DNA of 64,000 nucleotides from Roseibium aestuarii (GTDB lineage: Bacteria; Pseudomonadota; Alphaproteobacteria; Rhizobiales; Stappiaceae): NCBI RefSeq assembly GCF_008477545.1, contig NZ_VORA01000001.1:1302001-1366000 (forward strand). Direction: 5' to 3'. Of this stretch, positions 48,325 to 57,980 are shown one piece after another; the stretch's first letter is position 1; each line of letters begins with the position of its first letter. Below the pieces are notes generated by a model. It had not been told where the DNA came from. It did no database searches and saw only the letters and a program-made list of their open reading frames with translations. Position numbers and translations under genes: made by a program.

Positions 48325-48843
48325 TTACGTCTTCGTTAGTTCTAGCCACCCGCCATGCGTGGTGGTTTTGATCTTGCGCACACCACCCAGCATTTCACCC
48401 ATTGCATGAAATAGCACACGGTCCGCCGGGCTCTTCATGTGAAACTTAATCGTGTCTGCAAAGAAGTCAGAACTCTCTGCCTCGGAGAGGCGCCATATTC
48501 CGATGACCGTCTTGATCATGAGCTTGGCATAATCCGCGACTTCGCGACAGCCCAAATCATAGTGTGGGTTAATCGTCAAGTGACGCATTCTTAACACCGG
48601 GCCATTGTGGCCCTTGATCGGCTTGCAGTTTAGCTGGCAAATGCTGTGATATTCTGAGCCGTCAAAGACTGCGAACGCAGCTGCCTGCCGTTCAGGTTTT
48701 TCGCACAAGGGCTTTAAAACAGAAATGATACCCCATGCGTAATCGTCAAAATCATCATCGTATTCTTCACAGATTGCACGCCAATTCGACGCAAAATCGG
48801 TCCATGTGTGACCGGTGCTGCCTAATTTCACAAATTCCATCAT
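48325..48843 (-). CDS. Unrecognised protein, possibly GNAT-fold
   Basis: 172 residues from the ATG at 48843 (a second ATG follows at 48840), with a GAGGGTGG-like site. Composition is clearly less GC-rich than neighbouring genes, which suggests transfer. Visible parts are a Trp/Asp-rich N-terminus (NWRAICEEYDDDFDDYAWG), a strand-turn pair AAFAVFDGSEYHSICQL, GHNGPVLRMRHLTINPHYD and a C-terminal GGVRKIKTTTHGGWLEL. The LRMRHLTINPHYD strand resembles the acetyltransferase core, but the acetyl-CoA loop is not obvious. Function unknown. Confidence 0.7.
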   Translation of the reverse strand: MMEFVKLGSTGHTWTDFASNWRAICEEYDDDFDDYAWGIISVLKPLCEKPERQAAAFAVFDGSEYHSICQLNCKPIKGHNGPVLRMRHLTINPHYDLGCREVADYAKLMIKTVIGIWRLSEAESSDFFADTIKFHMKSPADRVLFHAMGEMLGGVRKIKTTTHGGWLELTKT

Positions 48844-49203
48844 ACCACCCTCGGATGTTGTGTGAATAAATTGCACGCACCGCAAAGGCCGTCAAGCGCA
48901 GCGCTGTCTAGCTCCTACTACTTAAAAGTCCGGTTTGGAGGTTGCCGTAAAAATACACTCTTTCCAGTTGAACGTGGAGGCTTCGCCTACTTCGCCGACC
49001 TTCCCTAGGGAAATTCTCGCTTTTTCCCACAGTGGAGCAGGTCGGAAGGGGCTGCAGGTCTTGACAGGGCCTTGCTGTTGACCCCATAGCCTCGCGCCAA
49101 AGAGGTGGTGTCCGTGCTGTTGCAAGGCGCAGGAGCCTGCCGCAAATTCCCGGTCCGGGCCATCTGGTCCGCCGTGAGAGAACCCCAAGGAAGGCCGCGC
49201 CAC
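48844..49203. other. Divergent region before fabD
   Basis: About 360 bases between the islet gene and fabD. The left part is AT-richer, the right part is typical of the chromosome, so a composition boundary lies near 48960-49020. No gene or clear promoter box was found. Confidence 0.5.
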
Positions 49204-50148
49204 ATGAGCATTGCATTCACGTTCCCCGGACAGGGCAGCCAGGCTGTCGGCATGGGCAAGGCGCTCGCCGACCAGTTTTCCGAAGCGCGCGCCGTCTTTG
49301 AAGAAGTGGATGATGCGCTCGGTGAAAAGCTCTCCGATATCATGTGGAGCGGCCCCGAGGACAAGCTGACCCTCACCGCCAATGCCCAGCCGGCCCTCAT
49401 GGCGGTCAGCCTGGCCACCATGCGCGTGCTGGAAGCCCGCGGCTTCGACCTCAAGGCCTCTGTCGCCTATGTGGCCGGCCATTCGCTGGGCGAATATTCC
49501 GCCCTTGCCGCTGCCGGCAGCTTCGACGTGGCCACCGCCGCCCGCCTGTTGCGCATCCGTGGCGAGGCCATGCAGACCGCCGTGCCGGTCGGGCAGGGCG
49601 CCATGGCGGCCCTTCTGGGTCTGGACTTCGACGCCGCCGACGAGATCGCCAGGGCTGCTGCCGGGGATGAAGTTTGCCAGGCCGCCAACGACAACGCTCC
49701 GGGTCAGGTGGTCGTCTCCGGCCATGTGGCAGCCGTCGAGCGCGCCATCGAGCTGGCCAAGGAAAAGGGCGCCCGCCGCGCCCTGAAGCTGCCGGTGTCC
49801 GCACCGTTCCATTGCTCTCTCATGGCGCCTGCCGCCGAAGCCATGGCCGCGGCTCTCGCCGAAGCCGCCATCAAGGACCCGATCGTACCGCTGGTCGCCA
49901 ATGTGCTGGCCCGTCCGATCACCGATGCGGCGGAAGTCCGTCAGCGCCTGATCGAACAGGTCACCGGCACCGTGCGCTGGCGCGAAAGCATCACCTGGCT
50001 GGCGGCAGCCGGCGTCGACACGCTCTATGAAGTGGGCGCCGGCAAGGTGCTGACCGGCATGGTCAAGCGCATCGCCCCCGATGCCAAGGGTGTTGCCGTC
50101 AACACCGCCGATGACATCGACGCGCTCATCGCCGCATTCAACGGCTGA
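49204..50148 (+). CDS. fabD: Malonyl-CoA:ACP transacylase
   Basis: Loads malonate onto acyl carrier protein to start fatty-acid elongation. It has 314 residues from the ATG at 49204; the upstream extension has no similarity. The N-terminus is AFTFPGQGSQAVGMG, the catalytic Ser is in VAGHSLGEYSALAAAG near residue 93 and the His is in SAPFHCSLM near residue 201. First of fabD-fabG-acpP-fabF. Confidence 0.97.
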   Translation: MSIAFTFPGQGSQAVGMGKALADQFSEARAVFEEVDDALGEKLSDIMWSGPEDKLTLTANAQPALMAVSLATMRVLEARGFDLKASVAYVAGHSLGEYSALAAAGSFDVATAARLLRIRGEAMQTAVPVGQGAMAALLGLDFDAADEIARAAAGDEVCQAANDNAPGQVVVSGHVAAVERAIELAKEKGARRALKLPVSAPFHCSLMAPAAEAMAAALAEAAIKDPIVPLVANVLARPITDAAEVRQRLIEQVTGTVRWRESITWLAAAGVDTLYEVGAGKVLTGMVKRIAPDAKGVAVNTADDIDALIAAFNG

Positions 50149-50187
50149 ACCGTCAGCCCAACCCAGATCCGAGGAAGGAAACTCGAC

Positions 50188-50925
50188 ATGTTCAGCCTTG
50201 AGGGGAAATCCGCCCTTGTGACCGGTGCGACCGGTGGCATCGGTGAATCCATCGCCCGTGCCCTCCACGCCCAGGGCGCGACCGTGGTGCTCTCCGGCAC
50301 CCGCGCCGAAAAGCTGGAAGCCCTGGCCGCCGATCTGGGCGAGCGGGCCTTCGTGGCCACCGCCAACCTGTCCGACCGCGCCGCAGTCGCAGCCCTTCTG
50401 CCGAAGGCCGAGGAACTGATGGGCAAGGTGGACATTCTGGTCAACAACGCCGGCATCACCCGCGACAACATCTTCATGCGCATGAAGGACGACGAGTGGG
50501 ACCAGGTGCTGGAAGTCAACCTGACCTCCGGCTTCCACCTGTGCCGTGCCGCGATCAAGGGCATGATGAAGCGCCGCACCGGCCGCATCATCGGCATCAC
50601 CTCGGTCGTCGGCGTCACCGGCAACCCGGGCCAGGTCAACTATGCCGCGGCCAAGGCCGGCATGATTGGCATGTACAAGTCCCTCGCACGTGAAGTCGCG
50701 AGCCGGAACATTACCGTGAACACCGTGGCGCCCGGCTTCATCGAGACCGCAATGACCGACGCCCTGAACGAGAAGCAGAAGGAAGCGATTCTGACGAGCG
50801 TTCCCGCGGGCCGTCTGGGCACCGCGAACGAGATCGCTGCCGCCTGCACCTATCTGGCCAGCGACGAAGCGGCCTACGTCACCGGCCAGACCCTCCATGT
50901 GAATGGTGGCATGGCCATGATCTGA
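50188..50925 (+). CDS. fabG: 3-oxoacyl-ACP reductase
   Basis: NADPH-dependent reductase of the elongation cycle. It has 245 residues. The cofactor motif is TGATGGIG near residue 12, and the catalytic triad is visible as ITSVVGVTGNPGQVNYAAAKAG (Ser near 137, Tyr 150, Lys 154). It has GAGGAAGG before the start and follows fabD by 39 bases. In contrast with the SDR at 38747, its catalytic Tyr is intact. Confidence 0.97.
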   Translation: MFSLEGKSALVTGATGGIGESIARALHAQGATVVLSGTRAEKLEALAADLGERAFVATANLSDRAAVAALLPKAEELMGKVDILVNNAGITRDNIFMRMKDDEWDQVLEVNLTSGFHLCRAAIKGMMKRRTGRIIGITSVVGVTGNPGQVNYAAAKAGMIGMYKSLAREVASRNITVNTVAPGFIETAMTDALNEKQKEAILTSVPAGRLGTANEIAAACTYLASDEAAYVTGQTLHVNGGMAMI

Positions 50926-51216
50926 TTGGGATTTTCCCGTCAGACAAGAGCAGGGATACCGGCCGCGTCCGCGCGTCCGGAGCGGCTGGCCAAGGGGGCT
51001 AAAGTGTGATACCTAGCCGCCGATTAAGGATGGGGAAGGGAATGGGTCGCCGTGGCGGCCCGGATCTCCTCTGGACCAGTTCGAACATCGTGTGTGCCCC
51101 GGCGGGTCGAACCCGGCCGGACGGCACCGCGGCGTAGCAAACATGGGCCTTTCTATCCGACTGCAAGGTCGATAGGATGTGCTCCGGAAAAACGTGAAAA
51201 CTCAAGGAAGTATAAA

Positions 51217-51453
51217 ATGAGCGACATCGCGGACCGCGTGAAGAAGATCGTGATCGAACACCTCGGCGTCGACGCCGAGAAGGTCACCGACAACGCCTCC
51301 TTCATCGATGACCTGGGCGCAGACAGCCTCGACACCGTCGAGCTGGTCATGGCCTTCGAAGAAGAATTCGGCGTGGAAATCCCGGACGATGCTGCAGAAA
51401 CCATCCTGACCGTTGGCGATGCCGTTTCCTTCCTGGAAAAGAACGCTGGCTGA
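51217..51453 (+). CDS. acpP: Acyl carrier protein
   Basis: 78 residues, acidic. The phosphopantetheine site is [10 protein letters not shown] near residue 37. The upstream in-frame extension is out of family. A gap of about 290 bases from fabG suggests its own strong promoter; AAGGAAG precedes the ATG. Confidence 0.98.
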   Translation: MSDIADRVKKIVIEHLGVDAEKVTDNASFIDDLGADSLDTVELVMAFEEEFGVEIPDDAAETILTVGDAVSFLEKNAG

Positions 51454-51544
51454 TTTCAGCCGGTTGAATGACTGAACGGACGGGCGGCGCGGAACCTCGA
51501 TCAATCGGGGTCCTGGCGCCGCCGTCCCCAGAAGATGCAGGTCG

Positions 51545-52810
51545 ATGAGGCGAGTAGTCGTTACCGGTTTGGGTATGGTGTCTCCGCTTGGCGGAAACGT
51601 CGATACCACTTGGAAAAACATTCTCGATGGCAAGAGCGGAGCCTCGCGGGTCGAGACCTTCGAAACCTCTGATCTGGCCTGTCAGATCGCAGCGCAGATC
51701 CCGCGCGGAGCAGCCGAGGACGGCGGGTACAATCCCGACGACTGGCTCGACGCCAAGGAGCAGCGCAAGGTCGATGACTTCATCGTCTATGCCATCGCGG
51801 CGGCTGATCAGGCCATCGCGGACAGCGGCTGGAAGCCGACTGCCTATGAAGACCAGATCCGCTCCGGCGTTCTGATCGGGTCCGGCATTGGTGGTCTCCA
51901 GGGCATTGAAACCGCTGCGCACGTGCTGGCCGAAAAGGGTCCGCGGCGCATTTCTCCCTTCTTCATTCCCGGGCGTCTGATCAACCTGGCCGGTGGCTAC
52001 GTGTCCATCCGCCACGGTCTCAAGGGCCCGAACCACGCGGTCGTCACCGCCTGCTCCACCGGGGCGCACGCCATTGGCGATGCCTCCCGTCTGATCGCTT
52101 TCGGCGATGCGGACGTGATGGTGGCCGGCGGTACGGAATCGCCGATCTGCCGTCTGTCGCTGGCGGGCTTTGCCGCCTGCCGGGCTCTGTCCACCGGCTT
52201 CAACGATCAGCCTGAGCGCGCCTCGCGTCCCTATGACAAGGACCGCGACGGTTTCGTCATGGGCGAAGGTGCCGGCGTTGTCGTGCTCGAGGAATACGAG
52301 CATGCCAAGGCCCGCGGCGCCAAGATCTACGCCGAAGTGGTGGGCTACGGCCTGTCGGGCGACGCCTATCACATCACCGCGCCGTCTTCTGATGGCGACG
52401 GGGCCTATCGCTGCATGGACGCCGCGCTCAAGCGCGCCGGCATCACGGCCGCCGATGTGGACTACGTCAACGCCCATGGCACCTCCACGCCGCTCGGCGA
52501 CGAGATCGAGCTTGGAGCCATCACCCGTCTGGCGGGCGATGCAGCCTCGAAGCTGACCATGTCCTCGACCAAGTCCTCCACCGGTCACCTGCTGGGGGCC
52601 GCCGGGGCCATCGAGGCCATCTTCTCGGTTCTGGCGATTCGAGACAGCGTCGCCCCGCCGACCATCAACTTGGACAATCCTTCCGTGGACACCGCCATCG
52701 ATCTGGTGCCCCACAAGGCCAAGTCCATGAACATCGACGTGGCACTCTCCAACTCCTTCGGGTTTGGTGGCACCAACGCGTCGCTGGTCTTCCGCAAGGT
52801 TGCCGGGTGA
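51545..52810 (+). CDS. fabF: 3-oxoacyl-ACP synthase II
   Basis: Condensing enzyme for fatty-acid chain extension. It has 421 residues. The active-site Cys is in TACSTGAHAIGDA near residue 170, with His in NAHGTSTPLGD near residue 312 and STKSSTGHLLGAAG near residue 349. The start MRRVVVTGLGMVSPLGGNV is typical. It follows acpP by 91 bases and ends at the terminator at 52841. Confidence 0.97.
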   Translation: MRRVVVTGLGMVSPLGGNVDTTWKNILDGKSGASRVETFETSDLACQIAAQIPRGAAEDGGYNPDDWLDAKEQRKVDDFIVYAIAAADQAIADSGWKPTAYEDQIRSGVLIGSGIGGLQGIETAAHVLAEKGPRRISPFFIPGRLINLAGGYVSIRHGLKGPNHAVVTACSTGAHAIGDASRLIAFGDADVMVAGGTESPICRLSLAGFAACRALSTGFNDQPERASRPYDKDRDGFVMGEGAGVVVLEEYEHAKARGAKIYAEVVGYGLSGDAYHITAPSSDGDGAYRCMDAALKRAGITAADVDYVNAHGTSTPLGDEIELGAITRLAGDAASKLTMSSTKSSTGHLLGAAGAIEAIFSVLAIRDSVAPPTINLDNPSVDTAIDLVPHKAKSMNIDVALSNSFGFGGTNASLVFRKVAG

Positions 52811-52840
52811 TCGCTCGCGCCTGACGGAAATTCAGGAAAA

Positions 52841-52877
52841 CGCCGCCGGATCCGGGATTCGGCGGCGATCTTTTTTT
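52841..52877 (+). terminator. Terminator after fabF
   Basis: Perfect 8-bp stem CGCCGCCG / CGGCGGCG with an eleven-base loop, then ATC and seven T. Confidence 0.85.
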
Positions 52878-53022
52878 CGGATGCCTTTATAAAGTCTGAG
52901 CCCAAACGGAACATGCGCGCCACGCCTCCCGGGAACGGATCCTTCCCCGGATGGTTCAGATGGCAGGCAGGCCCCGGGCCCAACGGGCAGACGCCCGCGA
53001 CGATCAGCGAAGGAGCGTTTTC

Positions 53023-54147
53023 ATGCGTATCAAGCCGAAGAGTCCGCGAGAGGCGATCCAGCCGGAAGTGGCCCCGGCGCCCCCTGCGCGGTCGCGGCAT
53101 GTGCGCAATCCGATCGTCATCTTGATCAATCTGGTCATCACCGTTGCCGTGCTCACCCTTCTGGGGGGCGGGGCCGCGCTCTATTTCGGCAAGCAGGCCT
53201 TCGAGGAGCCGGGACCGCTGGGCTCCGATTCCACGGTCCTGATTTCCTCCGGCGCCGGTCTCTCCGGCATCACCGAGCGCCTTCAGGCGCAGAACGTGAT
53301 CGAGGACGGCATCGTCGACGAATTGCTCTTCAATCTCGGTGTGCGCTTCTACAAGAATGCGACCCGTCTGCAGGCCGGTGAATATGCCTTCGAGGCCGGC
53401 GTCAGCATGAAGGACGTCATGGAGGCCCTCGTCTCTGGCAAGGCCGTCGTCCATCAGGTCACCATTCCCGAAGGCTGGACCACCGCGCAGATCCTGCAGC
53501 GCGTGCGCTCCCATCCGGTGCTGGTCGGCGAGATCACCGAGCTGCCCAAGGAAGGCGACCTTCTGCCGGAAACCTATGCCTTCACGCGTGGCACCACCCG
53601 CCAGAACATCATCGACCAGATGAAGGCCGCCCAGGCCAAGGTTCTGGCCGCCGCCTGGGAACGCCGCGCGCCGAACCTGCCAGTGGAAACCCCGGAAGAC
53701 CTGGTGATCCTCGCCTCCATCGTGGAGAAAGAAACCGCCAAGGCCGACGAGCGCCCGCGCATTGCCGGTGTCTTCGTCAACCGGCTGGAGAAGGGCATGC
53801 GCCTTCAGTCCGACCCGACCATCCTCTATGGCCTTTATGGCGGTGAAGCCTGGCTGCAGGACCGGTCCGCGATCAAGCAGTCGGAGCTGAAGAAGGAAAA
53901 CGCCTACAACACCTATCAGATCGATGCTCTGCCGCCGGGGCCGATCGGCAACCCGGGCCGGGCCTCTCTGGAGGCCGTCGCCAACCCCTCGCGCACGAAG
54001 GATCTCTACTTCGTGGCCGATGGCACCGGCGGTCACATCTTCGCGGAAACCTACGAGCAGCATCAGGCGAATGTCGCCAAGTGGCGCAAGCTCGAGAAGG
54101 AACAGCGCGAGAAGGAAAAGGCGGCCACGCCGGCGCCGTCCAACTGA
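53023..54147 (+). CDS. mltG: Endolytic murein transglycosylase MltG
   Basis: Inner-membrane enzyme that cuts nascent glycan strands and sets their length. It has 374 residues from the ATG at 53023, with AAGGAG 7 bases upstream; the frame's earlier ATG at 52951 is not family-like. A cytoplasmic tail is followed by a membrane helix (about 26-48), a LysM-like region and the catalytic YceG domain. The catalytic Glu is in LASIVEKETAKADERP near residue 229, with RLQSDPTILYGL and TYQIDALPPGPIGNPG near 265-310. Confidence 0.95.
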   Translation: MRIKPKSPREAIQPEVAPAPPARSRHVRNPIVILINLVITVAVLTLLGGGAALYFGKQAFEEPGPLGSDSTVLISSGAGLSGITERLQAQNVIEDGIVDELLFNLGVRFYKNATRLQAGEYAFEAGVSMKDVMEALVSGKAVVHQVTIPEGWTTAQILQRVRSHPVLVGEITELPKEGDLLPETYAFTRGTTRQNIIDQMKAAQAKVLAAAWERRAPNLPVETPEDLVILASIVEKETAKADERPRIAGVFVNRLEKGMRLQSDPTILYGLYGGEAWLQDRSAIKQSELKKENAYNTYQIDALPPGPIGNPGRASLEAVANPSRTKDLYFVADGTGGHIFAETYEQHQANVAKWRKLEKEQREKEKAATPAPSN

Positions 54148-54188
54148 CGGGGGTCCGTCGGCTCTTGTGAGGGAAGGAACGGGAAGAC

Positions 54189-55082
54189 ATGACAGTGGCC
54201 AGCATGACGGGCTTTGCCCGGGTTCAGGGCGCAAGCGGCGTGGTCCGCTGGACATGGGAACTGCGTTCCGTCAACGGCAAGAACCTGGACCTGCGCATCC
54301 GCATCCCCAACGGTCTCGACACGCTGGAACAGAAGATCCGCGAGCGCTGTGCCGCCGTGCTCAAGCGGGGCAATGTCTCCGTCGGCCTGTCCATGCAGCG
54401 CGACCAGTCGGCCACCAGCTTCACCGTCAACGAGACCGCTCTCGAGGCCGTTCTGAAGGCCGTTGCCCTGCTGCGCGAGCGCGCCCCCGATCTGGCCCCT
54501 GCCACCATGGACGGCATCCTTGGCCAGAGCGGCATCCTGACCGTCAATGACGCAGAGGATGACGAGGAAACCCGGGCGGCGATGATGGCGGAGCTGACGG
54601 CGACCCTCGATCAGGCTCTGGCCGAGCTCTCCGCCATGCGCGCCACCGAAGGCACGGCCGTCGGCGCGCTGATCACCGGTCAGATCGACCGGATCGCCGA
54701 ACTCACCGCGGCCGCCGAAACCCTTCCGGCCCGTCAGCCCGAGGCCATCCGGGCCCGTCTGGCCGCGCAGGTGGCCGAACTGCTTGATGCCGGGGCCGGG
54801 GCGCTCGATCCCCAGCGCCTGCATCAGGAAGCGGTCCTGCTGGCCACCAAGGCCGACATCCGCGAGGAACTCGACCGGCTGACCGCCCATGTGGCGGCCG
54901 TGCGCGATCTCATGCGCTCGGGCGGGGCCATCGGCCGCCGCCTCGATTTCCTCGCCCAGGAATTCAACCGGGAAGCCAATACCCTGTGCTCGAAGTCGAA
55001 TGACGTCGACCTGACCGCCATCGGCCTGGAGCTGAAGGCGGTGATCGACCAGATGCGCGAGCAGATCCAGAATCTGGAGTAA
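54189..55082 (+). CDS. YicC-family endoribonuclease
   Basis: 297 residues. The N-terminus MTVASMTGFARVQGASG and WELRSVNGKNLDLRIRIP are the YicC signature; the C-terminus FLAQEFNREANTLCSKSNDVDLTAIGLELK is the conserved metal-site region. YicC-like proteins are RNA-degrading enzymes. It is between mltG and gmk, as is common in this class, and gmk starts 5 bases after its stop. Confidence 0.93.
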   Translation: MTVASMTGFARVQGASGVVRWTWELRSVNGKNLDLRIRIPNGLDTLEQKIRERCAAVLKRGNVSVGLSMQRDQSATSFTVNETALEAVLKAVALLRERAPDLAPATMDGILGQSGILTVNDAEDDEETRAAMMAELTATLDQALAELSAMRATEGTAVGALITGQIDRIAELTAAAETLPARQPEAIRARLAAQVAELLDAGAGALDPQRLHQEAVLLATKADIREELDRLTAHVAAVRDLMRSGGAIGRRLDFLAQEFNREANTLCSKSNDVDLTAIGLELKAVIDQMREQIQNLE

Positions 55083-55087
55083 CACCA

Positions 55088-55786
55088 ATGTCCGACGTTC
55101 CCCCCATGCCGAAGGGTACGCTTGTCACCGCCGATCAGGCGGAAGCACAGCGCCGCGGCCTGATGCTGGTCCTGTCCTCGCCCTCGGGCGCGGGCAAGTC
55201 GACCATCGCCCGCATGCTGCTCGAGCGCGAGAAGGGGCTGGAACTCTCCATCTCCGTCACCACCCGTCCGCGCCGCTCCTACGAGGAGGATGGCGTCCAC
55301 TACCACTTCGTCAGCCAGGAGCGCTTCTTCGAGATGCGCGAAGCGGGCGAACTGCTGGAATGGGCGGAAGTGCACGGCAACTACTATGCGACGCCGCGCG
55401 CCCCCGTGGAGGCCGCGATCCAGAGCGGCCGCGACATCCTCTTCGACATCGACATCAAGGGCACGTTCCAGCTCTATGAGAAGATGCGTCCGGACGTGGT
55501 CTCGATCTTCGTCCTGCCGCCCTCCATCGAGGACATGAAGAAGCGTCTGCGTGGGCGCGGCGAGGATGCGGATGACGTGATCCTGCGCCGGATGGAAACC
55601 GCCGTCGGCGAAATGCGCCACTGGGTCAACTACGACTACGTGGTGGTGAACGAGGTGCTCGACCGGGCCTATGAGGCCGTGCGCGCCATCCTGCGCGCCG
55701 AACGCCACAAGCAGGCCCGCTCCGCCGCCATCGGCCCCTTCATCGACGGCATGGTCGAAGACCTCCAGGACGCCCTGAAGGGATAA
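55088..55786 (+). CDS. gmk: Guanylate kinase
   Basis: Phosphorylates GMP to GDP. It has 232 residues, with about 20 extra residues before the kinase start. The P-loop is SSPSGAGKST near residue 30, and the GMP-binding SVTTRPRRSYEEDGVHYHFV block is near residue 57. It is the last gene of this plus-strand run. Confidence 0.96.
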   Translation: MSDVPPMPKGTLVTADQAEAQRRGLMLVLSSPSGAGKSTIARMLLEREKGLELSISVTTRPRRSYEEDGVHYHFVSQERFFEMREAGELLEWAEVHGNYYATPRAPVEAAIQSGRDILFDIDIKGTFQLYEKMRPDVVSIFVLPPSIEDMKKRLRGRGEDADDVILRRMETAVGEMRHWVNYDYVVVNEVLDRAYEAVRAILRAERHKQARSAAIGPFIDGMVEDLQDALKG

Positions 55787-55812
55787 TCAGCCCGAGCGTC
55801 TGCGGGTGAGGT

Positions 55813-55843
55813 CTGGATCCTCGGCACTGGGCCGAGGATGACG
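55813..55843. repeat. CTCGGC palindromic unit between gmk and rsmA
   Basis: CTGGATCCTCGGC-ACTGG-GCCGAGGATGACG, same family as 38585-38615 and 27638-27669. It sits between two convergent genes and may double as a transcription stop. Confidence 0.7.
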
Positions 55844-55926
55844 AACGCGGTGAGGTTTGCGGGAAAACCGGGCCTCTGCGGGGAGGGGATGGCGCGCCAC
55901 GCCGCCCCCTCACGCGTGGCGGTGGC

Positions 55927-56775
55927 TTACAGGCCGTCGGCGGCGAAGGCGTTGGCGAGGCGGACAAAGCCGGCCACATCCACTTCCTCGGCCCGGGACG
56001 TCGGATCGAGGCCTGCAGCCTCGATATAGGGCTCCGCCGGCTTGGCCAGCATCTTCAGGCTTGCGCGCAGCATCTTGCGGCGCTGGCCGAAGGCGGCGGC
56101 CGTCACCTTGGCGAGCTGCTTCAGCTCGCAGGGCAGGGGCTCGGCCCGCGGCGTCAGATGCACCACCGTGGAGGTCACTTTCGGCGGCGGGGTGAAGGCC
56201 TTGGGGTTCAGGTCGAAGAGCTGTCCCGCATGGGTGCGCCAGCCGGCCAGCACACCCAGCCGGCCATAGTGGTCCGTGCCCGGAGCAGCAGTGATCCGCT
56301 CGCCCACTTCCTTCTGGAACATCAGCGTCAGGGACGACCAGAAGGGCGGCCATTCCGGCGTGGTGATCCAGTTGATGAGCAGCTGGGTGCCCACGTTATA
56401 GGGCAGGTTGGCGACGATCTTGATCTCCTCGCCGGGCGCCAGTGCCTGCGGGTCGATCTCCAGGGCATCCCCCTCGATCACCTCCAGCCGCCCGTCATAA
56501 TGGGCGGAGACTTCGGCAAGGGCGGGCAGGCAGCGGCGGTCCTTCTCGATGGCAATGACCCGCTTCGCGCCGGCGGCCAGCAGGCCGCGGGTCAGGCCGC
56601 CCGGCCCTGGTCCCACCTCGATGACGGTGCAATTGGTCAGGTCGCCGGCGGAGCGGGCGATGCGCGAGGTGAGGTTCAGGTCCAGCAGGAAGTTCTGCCC
56701 CAGAGACTTGCGGGCATCCAGTCCGTAGGTGGCGATGACCTCCCGCAAGGGGGGCAGATCGTCGATTTGAGCCAT
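55927..56775 (-). CDS. rsmA: 16S rRNA (adenine-N6,N6)-dimethyltransferase
   Basis: KsgA-type methyltransferase modifying two adenines near the 3' end of 16S rRNA. It has 282 residues. The N-terminus [21 protein letters not shown] motif [16 protein letters not shown] and catalytic [14 protein letters not shown] are complete. It is the last gene of the lptF-to-rsmA block. Confidence 0.96.
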   Translation of the reverse strand: MAQIDDLPPLREVIATYGLDARKSLGQNFLLDLNLTSRIARSAGDLTNCTVIEVGPGPGGLTRGLLAAGAKRVIAIEKDRRCLPALAEVSAHYDGRLEVIEGDALEIDPQALAPGEEIKIVANLPYNVGTQLLINWITTPEWPPFWSSLTLMFQKEVGERITAAPGTDHYGRLGVLAGWRTHAGQLFDLNPKAFTPPPKVTSTVVHLTPRAEPLPCELKQLAKVTAAAFGQRRKMLRASLKMLAKPAEPYIEAAGLDPTSRAEEVDVAGFVRLANAFAADGL

Positions 56776-56943
56776 GAAGGGCAGATCCTGAAAACAAGTC
56801 CAAAGGGCGGAGCCTGAAACCCCAGTCTGGAACCGAGGCCTGCAGGCACGTCGCGGGCCTAGACCCTCGGCAGCGTCAGGTCAAGAGCGATGGCGCCAGA
56901 GGGCTCGGGTGCAAGGGGCTGCGGGGCGCTCCGGAATGGCGGG

Positions 56944-57966
56944 TCACAATGCGTCCGGGTTGCCCAGAATGGCCGCCATGCGCAGCGCGGCGATGAAGCT
57001 GTCCGGCTTGGCCTTGCCCGTGCCCGCAATGCCATAGGCCGTGCCGTGATCGGGCGACGTGCGCACGAAGGGCAGGCCCAGCGTCACGTTCACCGCGTCA
57101 TCGAAGCCGAGCGTCTTCGCGGGCACCAGCACCTGATCGTGATACATGCCGATGGCGCAGTCATAGGTCTCCCGCGCCCGGGCATGGAACATGGTGTCGG
57201 CGGGCAGGGGGCCGAAGGCGTCGATCCCCTCCGCCTGAAGCCGGGCGACGGCCGGGGCGATCACGTCCCGGTCTTCCGTGCCCATGGTGCCATTCTCGCC
57301 CGCATGCGGGTTCAGGCCGCAGAGCGCAAGGCGCGGGGCGGGAAGACCGAACCGCTGGCGCAGGTCACCGGCGACGATCCGCACGGTCTCCACGATCAGC
57401 TCTTCGGTCAGGGCAGAGGGCACGTCCTTGAGCGCGATGTGGATCGTTACCGGCACGACCATCAGGTCCGGTCCGGCGATCATCATCACCGGCTTTACGG
57501 GCCTGTCCGGCTGCCAGTAGCGCTCGGCCAGGGCGCCGAGGAATTCCGTGTGGCCCGGGTGATCGAAGCCGGCGCTGTAGAGATTGGCCTTGTTGATCGG
57601 ATTGGTCAGGATGGCGATGGCCCGCCCGTCGCGCACATCGGTCACGCAGGCCTCGATGGAGCGGATCACGTCCTGCGCCGTGGCGGAGGTCTCCTCGCCC
57701 GGCCGGTCCTCGATCGCATGGGTGCCCGTGACAACGGGAAGGGCACGGCCGAAGGTCGCAACAGCGTCCTCGGGTTCCACCATCTGGATCGGAACGCTCA
57801 GGCCCAGCCGCTGGGCCCGGTGGGCCAGCAGCCCCGGATCCGCGCGCAGATAGAAGGGCGGCAGGGACTGGTCCTTGCGGGCAGCCCAGGCCATGAGCGC
57901 GACATCGGGACCGATGCCGGCGGGCTCTCCCATGGTGACGGCAACGGGCATCTTCGGCTGGGACAT
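56944..57966 (-). CDS. pdxA: 4-hydroxythreonine-4-phosphate dehydrogenase
   Basis: NAD-dependent enzyme of vitamin B6 synthesis. It has 340 residues. Start MSQPKMPVAVTMGEPAGIGPDV is the family signature; AGFDHPGHTEFLGAL (metal His), GLNPHAGENGTMG and the C-terminal RTSPDHGTAYGIAG are present. It starts 14 bases after surA stops. Confidence 0.95.
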   Translation of the reverse strand: MSQPKMPVAVTMGEPAGIGPDVALMAWAARKDQSLPPFYLRADPGLLAHRAQRLGLSVPIQMVEPEDAVATFGRALPVVTGTHAIEDRPGEETSATAQDVIRSIEACVTDVRDGRAIAILTNPINKANLYSAGFDHPGHTEFLGALAERYWQPDRPVKPVMMIAGPDLMVVPVTIHIALKDVPSALTEELIVETVRIVAGDLRQRFGLPAPRLALCGLNPHAGENGTMGTEDRDVIAPAVARLQAEGIDAFGPLPADTMFHARARETYDCAIGMYHDQVLVPAKTLGFDDAVNVTLGLPFVRTSPDHGTAYGIAGTGKAKPDSFIAALRMAAILGNPDAL

Positions 57967-57980
57967 GGGAAGGATCCCGA

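Noticed and set aside
48113-48960. Prophage or insertion sequence in the AT-rich islet
   Set aside because: No integrase, transposase or flanking direct repeats were visible; only a composition change and two small genes.
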